Part shown: in pieces, positions 59,301 to 64,000 of the stretch
Numbering within the stretch: the stretch's first letter is position 1
Layout: every line of letters starts with the position of its first letter
The notes under the pieces: model-generated
Database searches by the model: none
The model's input: the letters and a program-made list of their open reading frames with translations, nothing else
What the model was told of the DNA's origin: nothing
Assembly (NCBI RefSeq): GCF_048060115.1
Contig: NZ_JBHMIM010000002.1
Coordinates: 62,001 to 126,000 of the forward strand
Reading direction: 5' to 3'
Origin: Micromonospora_E sp048060115
GTDB lineage: Bacteria > Actinomycetota > Actinomycetes > Mycobacteriales > Micromonosporaceae
Length of the DNA: 64,000 bases
Made by a program: the position numbers and the translations under genes

Positions 59301-59682
59301 CTCCGGCCGCATCGGCGTCGTCGTCGACGTACGCCGCGAGCTGTTCCGGGGCGCGCATCCGCCAGGCGTCGGTGACCAGCTCGGCGAGCCGGTCGGCGTC
59401 GACGCGCTCCAGCCGGAGCATCACCATCGGCAGGCCGTCGTAGCCGGGGGTGGTGAAGAACAGGTCGGGCTCGCCGAGCAGCAGGGCCTGCTTCTCCGCC
59501 TCGTCGCCGACGTAGAGCACGGCGATGTCGGTGCGGATGACCCGGGGCCGGCCTGGCTCACGCTCCGGATAGGACCAGACGAAGCCCTTGCCGGCGACCC
59601 GGAAGTCGAAGCCGTCGCTGTCGATCTCGACCACCTGCGGCAGAGCCAACGCGAGCCGGCGGACGTCGTCGGCGTCAGCCAT
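59257..59682 (-). CDS. MmcQ/YjbR-family protein
   Basis: 141 residues from ATG 59682. DVRRLALALPQVVEID opens the domain; FRVAGKGFVWSYPERE, LLGEPDLFFTTPGYDGLPMV and LAELVTDAWRMRAPEQL are typical of the cyclin-like YjbR fold that binds DNA. The last 25 residues (DDDADAAGASRSPAAAARS) are low complexity and overlap the SDR gene antisense. It starts 40 bases after the methyltransferase gene on the same strand. Confidence 0.9.
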   Translation of the reverse strand: MADADDVRRLALALPQVVEIDSDGFDFRVAGKGFVWSYPEREPGRPRVIRTDIAVLYVGDEAEKQALLLGEPDLFFTTPGYDGLPMVMLRLERVDADRLAELVTDAWRMRAPEQLAAYVDDDADAAGASRSPAAAARSETR

Positions 59683-59722
59683 CGAAACCTCTTGGCACCA
59701 CCGGTAGCCGCATGGAAACAGG

Positions 59723-60508
59723 TTAGCCATCCGCCTTCGTCGCCACCACGAACACCCGCCGGAACGCGAAGGCGACGAGTCCGTCGTCGATGGGGTACCG
59801 CAGGGCCAACTGTTCGCCGAGTCGCTGGCGGAACGCGGCCCACTCGGTGTCGTCGAGGGCGGCCCGGACCGGCCGCGCGGCCGTCCCCTCGACCCACGAC
59901 AGCACCGGATGCGCCGTCGGTTCGGCGTCACCGGCCGGCAGCAGATGCAGGTAGGTGGTCTCCCAGGCGTCGACGACGCATCCGTACCGCAGCAGCAGGG
60001 CCGCGTACCCGGCCGGGTCGAGCACCGCGTCGCCGCCCCGGATGGCCGGCAGTCGGGCCCGCCACCGCGGATCCGCGGCGACAGTACGGATGGCCTGGTG
60101 CGACGGGGCGTCGAAGTTGCCCGGCACCTGGAAGGCGAGCACCGCGCCGGGCCGCAACCGGGCCGCCCACCGCTGGATCAACGCGGGGTGTCCGGGCACC
60201 CACTGCAGCACCGCGTTGCAGATGACGACGTCGGTGTCCGGGGCGGGGTTCCAGCCGCTCACGTCGGCGATGTCGAACCGGACCGGGGACGAAAGCCCGC
60301 GGGCGGCGGCGATCATCTCGGCCGACGAGTCGAGCCCGGTCACCGTGGCACCCGGCCAGCGGTCCGCCAGGTGGACGGTCAGGGTCCCCGGGCCGCAGCC
60401 GAGGTCGACGACCACGGCCGGCTCGTCGGCGGCGACCCTGGCCAGCAGATCGACGAACGGACGCGAACGGTGGTCGGAAAAGCGCAGATAGCTGGTCGGA
60501 TCCCACAT
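59723..60508 (-). CDS. tam: Trans-aconitate 2-methyltransferase
   Basis: 261 residues. MWDPTSYLRFSDHRSRPF is the characteristic start; the S-adenosylmethionine motif is VVDLGCGPGTLTVHLADRW, then LDSSAEMI, ADVSGWNP and NAVLQWVPGH. It methylates trans-aconitate, removing a product that inhibits aconitase. ATG 60508 matches the family; a GTG directly before it (60511) is also possible, with GAGG six bases upstream. It is 11 bases after the GNAT gene, so they share a transcript. Confidence 0.93.
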   Translation of the reverse strand: MWDPTSYLRFSDHRSRPFVDLLARVAADEPAVVVDLGCGPGTLTVHLADRWPGATVTGLDSSAEMIAAARGLSSPVRFDIADVSGWNPAPDTDVVICNAVLQWVPGHPALIQRWAARLRPGAVLAFQVPGNFDAPSHQAIRTVAADPRWRARLPAIRGGDAVLDPAGYAALLLRYGCVVDAWETTYLHLLPAGDAEPTAHPVLSWVEGTAARPVRAALDDTEWAAFRQRLGEQLALRYPIDDGLVAFAFRRVFVVATKADG

Positions 60509-60519
60509 CACGACCTACC

Positions 60520-61134
60520 TCAAGGCCGTACGAATGTTCCGCTCTCACGGTACGCGGCCCACTCGTCGGCGAGCATCGCGAAGTCGAGTTCGGTGCTCCA
60601 TTCGCCTTTGAACAGCTCGCTGCGCACCAGCCGGGCCTCCTGGCGCATGCCCAGGCGCCGGGCGAGTCGGGCCGACGGCTCGTTGCGTTCGTCGATCCGG
60701 GCGACGATCCGGTGCAGGCCGAGCTGGTCGAAGCCCAACCCCAACAGTGCGTACGCGGCCTCGGTGGCGTAGCCGTGGCCGGCCGAATCCGGGTGTACGA
60801 CGTACCCGATCTCTCCGCCACGGTGGGTGCGGCTGCGCCAGAAGAGCACCACGTCGCCGATCAGTCGGCCGGTCGCCGCGACCTCGACACCGAGGGTCAG
60901 CGCCTGGCCTTCGTCGGTCAGCTCGTGGTTGGCCCAGACGGTGGCGAGCCGGCCGACGATGTCGTCGCGGGTCATCGGTTCGAGCGGCACGTACCGGCAG
61001 ACATCCGGCTGGCTGCGGTAGCTGAGCAACGCGTCGATGTCGTCGCCGGCCAGCGGTCGCAGCAGCAGCCGCCGGGTGCGCAGTGGGTAGTCGGGGTGCA
61101 GGGCGGACGGCTGCGGAATCGACACGATGCCCAT
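60520..61134 (-). CDS. GNAT acetyltransferase, RimJ/RimL type
   Basis: 204 residues from ATG 61134; GTG 61125 is an alternative. LRTRRLLLRPLAGDDIDALL is typical of the RimJ/RimL group, GEIGYVVHPDSAGHGYATEA holds the acetyl-CoA loop and LGLHRIVARIDERNEPSARL the end of the fold. It probably acetylates a protein N-terminus or an antibiotic-like amine. It is first in a run with tam and MmcQ genes. Confidence 0.9.
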   Translation of the reverse strand: MGIVSIPQPSALHPDYPLRTRRLLLRPLAGDDIDALLSYRSQPDVCRYVPLEPMTRDDIVGRLATVWANHELTDEGQALTLGVEVAATGRLIGDVVLFWRSRTHRGGEIGYVVHPDSAGHGYATEAAYALLGLGFDQLGLHRIVARIDERNEPSARLARRLGMRQEARLVRSELFKGEWSTELDFAMLADEWAAYRESGTFVRP

Positions 61135-61412
61135 CCTGTCAGCAAGCCCGGCGTCCCGGCCTGCGGCTACGTCGGCAGCCGGCAGACGTGCGAGGTCGAC
61201 TCGACGGCGAGCTCGGTGCCCGACCAGTCGGCGGGTCTCGGCGCTCCAGATCTCTTCCTGCGGCATGCCGCCCACGATCCTGCTCGGAGAACCGCCCGTC
61301 CGTTGGCTCCTCGCACGCCGAAGTGAGACGCAGATCATACCGAATGAAGAACCTGCGACGGCGGCGGTGCCGTCTTGCCAGATGTGAAACTCAACGAAAC
61401 GGTAGGTCTTCG

Positions 61413-62726
61413 ATGATCGGACGGGTCTTCTTCGTAGAGGTGCGGCGATCGGCCGCACTGTGGTTCGGTATCGGCCTGGCCTTGGCGACGGTGTCGTTGA
61501 CCGCCGACCCGGAACGTTGGGACGGCGCCTGGATGGCGACGGTCCTCGCACACCACAGCGCCCTGGGCCTGCTGTGGCCGCTCGCGCTCGCGGCTGGTGC
61601 CTGGCAGGGCCGCCGTGACCATGTCGCCGGGGTCAGTGAATCCGTCGCCGCCACCCCACGTCCCGGGCTGGTCCGGGTCGCCCCACAGGCTGTGGTGGTC
61701 GTCGGTTGCCTGGCCGGCGGATATGTCGGCGGGCTGCTCGACGGGCTCGGCAGGGCGCTGCTGGCGGCCACCTACCACCCACCGGGCTGGTACTGGCCGT
61801 TGTTCACCGGGACACTCAGCGTCGCCGCCGCCGGCCTGCTCGGCCTCGGTCTCGGCCGGCTGCTGCCGTCGCGACTCACCGCTCCGCTGCTCGCCGTGGG
61901 CAGCCTGGCCATCATGCTCGTCGCGGCGATCACGCAGCCGGACGGGGTGGTGATGCTGCTCGGCTTCTCCTACCTCGACGATGGCGGGGTGTTCCACGCG
62001 ATCGACGGTCGGGCCGTCGCCGGCAAGGCGGTGTGGTTCGCCGCCGTCGCCGCGACCGGTTGGGCGCTGTACGCCGCGACCACCGGTCGAGCCCGGCTGC
62101 TCGCCGTACTTCCAAGCGTTGTCGGCCTGGTCGTGGCACTGATGGTGTTCCCGTCGCCCGGTGCTGTCACCCGCCAGGACCCGCAGGCAGTCGCTCTCGT
62201 CTGTGCCGACGGGTCACCCCGGGTCTGTGTGACCCGTCTGCACGAGCCGGCACTGCCGCAGATCGTCGAGCCGGCCCGGCGGGCGCTGGCCACACTTGGC
62301 CGGCTGCCCAATGCGCCGACCGAGGTCGTCGAGGAAGCCATCCCGCATGGTGCCTTCGTCGAACAGCGACGAGACACCGTCCACCTCAGAGTCAGCCTGC
62401 AAGGTGACGGCACGGTGACGACGGGACGCGAATCGCTGGAGGCGCAGATCCTCGACGGCGCCGGGACGCTGGCCTGCGGTGCCGCCTTGGACGACGTCGA
62501 AGGGTGGGAGCCGATCCAGGCGGCCCGCGCCGCCGCCGGCCTGTGGTTGCAGGGCCGTGACGCCGGACCGGACGAGTTCTGGGACCCGGTCCAGGGGATG
62601 GTCACCGACGCGTTGGCGAGCCTGCGTGCGCTGCCTGAGCAGGAGCAGTTGGCCCGGGTCGCCGCGCTGCGGGAGGCGGCGCTCGACTGCCGACCGGATC
62701 TGTACGAGGTGCTGACCGGCACCTGA
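61413..62726 (+). CDS. Multi-spanning membrane protein with C-terminal soluble domain
   Basis: 437 residues. Six or so transmembrane helices lie in residues 15-250 (for instance SAALWFGIGLALATVSL, LGLLWPLALAAGAW, LFTGTLSVAAAGLLGLGLG). A soluble domain of about 180 residues follows, with cysteines in ALVCADGSPRVCVTRLHEP that may form a disulfide outside. It resembles permease parts of ABC-2 transporters, but no ATPase gene is next to it. The start ATG 61413 has GGTAGG upstream. Function unknown. Confidence 0.78.
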   Translation: MIGRVFFVEVRRSAALWFGIGLALATVSLTADPERWDGAWMATVLAHHSALGLLWPLALAAGAWQGRRDHVAGVSESVAATPRPGLVRVAPQAVVVVGCLAGGYVGGLLDGLGRALLAATYHPPGWYWPLFTGTLSVAAAGLLGLGLGRLLPSRLTAPLLAVGSLAIMLVAAITQPDGVVMLLGFSYLDDGGVFHAIDGRAVAGKAVWFAAVAATGWALYAATTGRARLLAVLPSVVGLVVALMVFPSPGAVTRQDPQAVALVCADGSPRVCVTRLHEPALPQIVEPARRALATLGRLPNAPTEVVEEAIPHGAFVEQRRDTVHLRVSLQGDGTVTTGRESLEAQILDGAGTLACGAALDDVEGWEPIQAARAAAGLWLQGRDAGPDEFWDPVQGMVTDALASLRALPEQEQLARVAALREAALDCRPDLYEVLTGT

Positions 62727-62750
62727 CGCCGATCCTGTCACAGTGGTTGA

Positions 62751-63710
62751 ATGCATGAGGAGCTGAATCGACCGGCGTCGGTGCCCGACGCCGGCGACAG
62801 CGACCGTGGCCGCGAGGTTCGGCACCGTACGGTCCGCGCGAGCCTGGCCGCGCTCGACGACGCCGACCTGACCGACCTGCTGTCCCGAGCGGCGCCGCTC
62901 GGGACCGGTATCGGTGGCACGACGGCGACGGTGTCGATCGCCGGGGTACCGGTGTTCGTCAAACGGATCCCGCTGACCGACCTGGAGCAGCGGCCGGAAC
63001 ACGTCGGCTCCACCCGCAACATCTTCGAACTATCCACCTTCTACCAGTATGGATTCGGCTCCACCGGCTTCGGTGCGTGGCGGGAGCTGGCGGCGCACCG
63101 GATGGCGTCGGACTGGGTACGGCAGGGTCGCTTCGCCGGCTTTCCGCTCCTGTACCACTGGCGAAGCCTGCCGCAGCGGCCGGCACCGATGACACCGGCC
63201 GCGACCGAGACCTGGGTACGCAGGTGGGGCGGTTCCGCGGCGGTCCGCCGCCGACTCACCGCGATCAACGAGGCATCGGCCAGCCTCGTGTTGTTCATGG
63301 AGTACGTCCCACACCGGTTGGACATCTGGCTGGCTGATCTGGCCAGCTCGCTGGCGGTCCATGCCGGATTCGACCTGACCCCGGCGGAGTCCGGCTTCCT
63401 CGAACAGCACCGCAACTACGACCGGTGCTTCACCGCCACTCAGTTCACCTTCTGGCTGATCGGGGACGTGTGCGCAACGGCCTGGCCGGACAGTCTCGCC
63501 TATCTGCGGGCGAACCGCGCCGCCGGCTACCCCGAACTGCCGGCGGCGGCTCGGGCGCTGGTCCAGCGGCACGCACCGATCGCCGAACTCATGGGGAGCT
63601 TCTGGCGCCGGATGGAGCTGGACCGGACCACGCCGTACCCGTATGTCGAACTCGACGAGGCGCTCACGGCACTGGCGGCACCGGTCCGGCCCACCGATCG
63701 ACGGCAGTGA
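62751..63710 (+). CDS. Protein-kinase-like fold protein, atypical
   Basis: 319 residues. LGTGIGGTTATVSIAGVPVF then VKRIPLTDLE looks like the glycine loop and lysine of a kinase N-lobe, and SLVLFMEYVPHRLDIWLAD like the hinge. I do not see an HRD or DFG motif; the C-lobe carries NYDRCFTATQFTFWLIGDVC in its place. So it may be a kinase-like phosphotransferase or an inactive one. Segments such as STRNIFELSTFYQYGFGSTG are strongly patterned and may be family-specific. It follows the membrane protein gene by 24 bases. Confidence 0.65.
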   Translation: MHEELNRPASVPDAGDSDRGREVRHRTVRASLAALDDADLTDLLSRAAPLGTGIGGTTATVSIAGVPVFVKRIPLTDLEQRPEHVGSTRNIFELSTFYQYGFGSTGFGAWRELAAHRMASDWVRQGRFAGFPLLYHWRSLPQRPAPMTPAATETWVRRWGGSAAVRRRLTAINEASASLVLFMEYVPHRLDIWLADLASSLAVHAGFDLTPAESGFLEQHRNYDRCFTATQFTFWLIGDVCATAWPDSLAYLRANRAAGYPELPAAARALVQRHAPIAELMGSFWRRMELDRTTPYPYVELDEALTALAAPVRPTDRRQ

Positions 63711-63837
63711 TCCCTGGTACCGCATCGTGAGGGGTTGACGTCAGGGAGTCATCAACATCACGATGGTCGCCGACAGCGTTCCACGATCTTCGATGCCAAC
63801 CCGGTTGATCCCGGCCCTGCGACCCAGGAGACGATCG

Positions 63838-64000
63838 ATGTCAGGACGCAAGCCCTCCCATCCACGACCGATGACCCGGGTACGCCGCCTGGTGGCCGCC
63901 GCCGCCGGCGCCGCCCTGGCCGGCGGGCTGCTCGCCGTACCGTTGCCTGTCTCGGCCGCGCCCACCGACGGCGCGGCGCTCGCCCCCGGTGCCGGCACCG
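63838..64000 (+). CDS. Secreted protein, N-terminus only (partial)
   Basis: ATG 63838 has AGGAG eight bases upstream. The first 42 residues are a classical signal peptide: basic PMTRVRRL, hydrophobic VAAAAGAALAGGLLAVPLPV and a cleavage site after VSAAP. The window ends in an Ala/Pro-rich region (TDGAALAPGAGT), so the mature protein cannot be named. It is an extracellular protein. Confidence 0.7.
   Translation, partial: MSGRKPSHPRPMTRVRRLVAAAAGAALAGGLLAVPLPVSAAPTDGAALAPGAGT

Overview
The window is about 70% GC, with short intergenic gaps, frequent GTG and TTG starts, and families typical of filamentous actinomycetes: an XRE regulator paired with a DUF397 protein, an alpha-E/ATP-grasp/transglutaminase operon, GuaB1, deazaflavin-dependent oxidoreductase and DUF4349 lipoprotein. 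The gene order lpdA, gamma-glutamylcyclotransferase-like protein, M20 amidohydrolase, phospho-sugar mutase, upp matches a block I know from Mycobacterium tuberculosis (Rv3303c-Rv3309c). I infer an actinomycete chromosome, most likely Micromonosporaceae. No rRNA, tRNA, CRISPR array, complete insertion sequence or prophage was found.

Layout. 1-807: the end of an acyl-CoA carboxylase biotin-carrier subunit, then on the minus strand two small immunity-like genes (the second frameshifted). 817-9982: a very large secreted RHS/YD-repeat polymorphic toxin with a Hint protease and an ADP-ribosyltransferase-like tip, split by a one-base frameshift near 7240. 10148-17201: guaB1, a MarR remnant, the three-gene ATP-grasp/alpha-E/transglutaminase operon, then a decayed XRE locus. 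17514-36271: conserved metabolism, namely lpdA, an amidohydrolase, a Ser/Thr kinase abutting a phospho-sugar mutase, a Stealth-type phosphotransferase, NUDIX, upp, a glycosyltransferase, and deoC with two aldehyde-dehydrogenase-like genes. Upp, DeoC and the mutase fit nucleoside and pentose salvage.

36280-44598: small accessory operons, including ArsR/SRPBCC/DHFR-like genes, a serine hydrolase with an oxidoreductase, a two-component system, and a Fic protein behind a palindromic operator. 44909-49521 is the most interesting stretch. An XRE regulator and DUF397 protein precede a HAD protein of the RNA-repair type, a GNAT, an RlaP-like nucleotidyltransferase, an ADP-ribosylglycohydrolase and a P-loop kinase, all on one strand, the last three with 4-base overlaps. 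It looks like an RNA-end or ADP-ribose processing operon without a recognisable ligase.

49850-64000: a hydrolase, a VOC/UvrA-like/AraC group that resembles drug-resistance loci, an M23 peptidase, and many single enzymes (YciI, YwqG, deazaflavin oxidoreductase, SDR, MmcQ, trans-aconitate methyltransferase, GNAT). It ends in a membrane protein, a kinase-like protein and the start of a secreted protein.

Two features run across the window. First, at least seven small genes carry one-base frameshifts, and three also appear to have lost an internal piece, so accessory genes here look to be decaying (or, in part, the assembly has short indel errors). Second, a 38-base hairpin element occurs twice (15575-15612 and 44359-44396), each time next to a decayed minus-strand gene beside an XRE locus.
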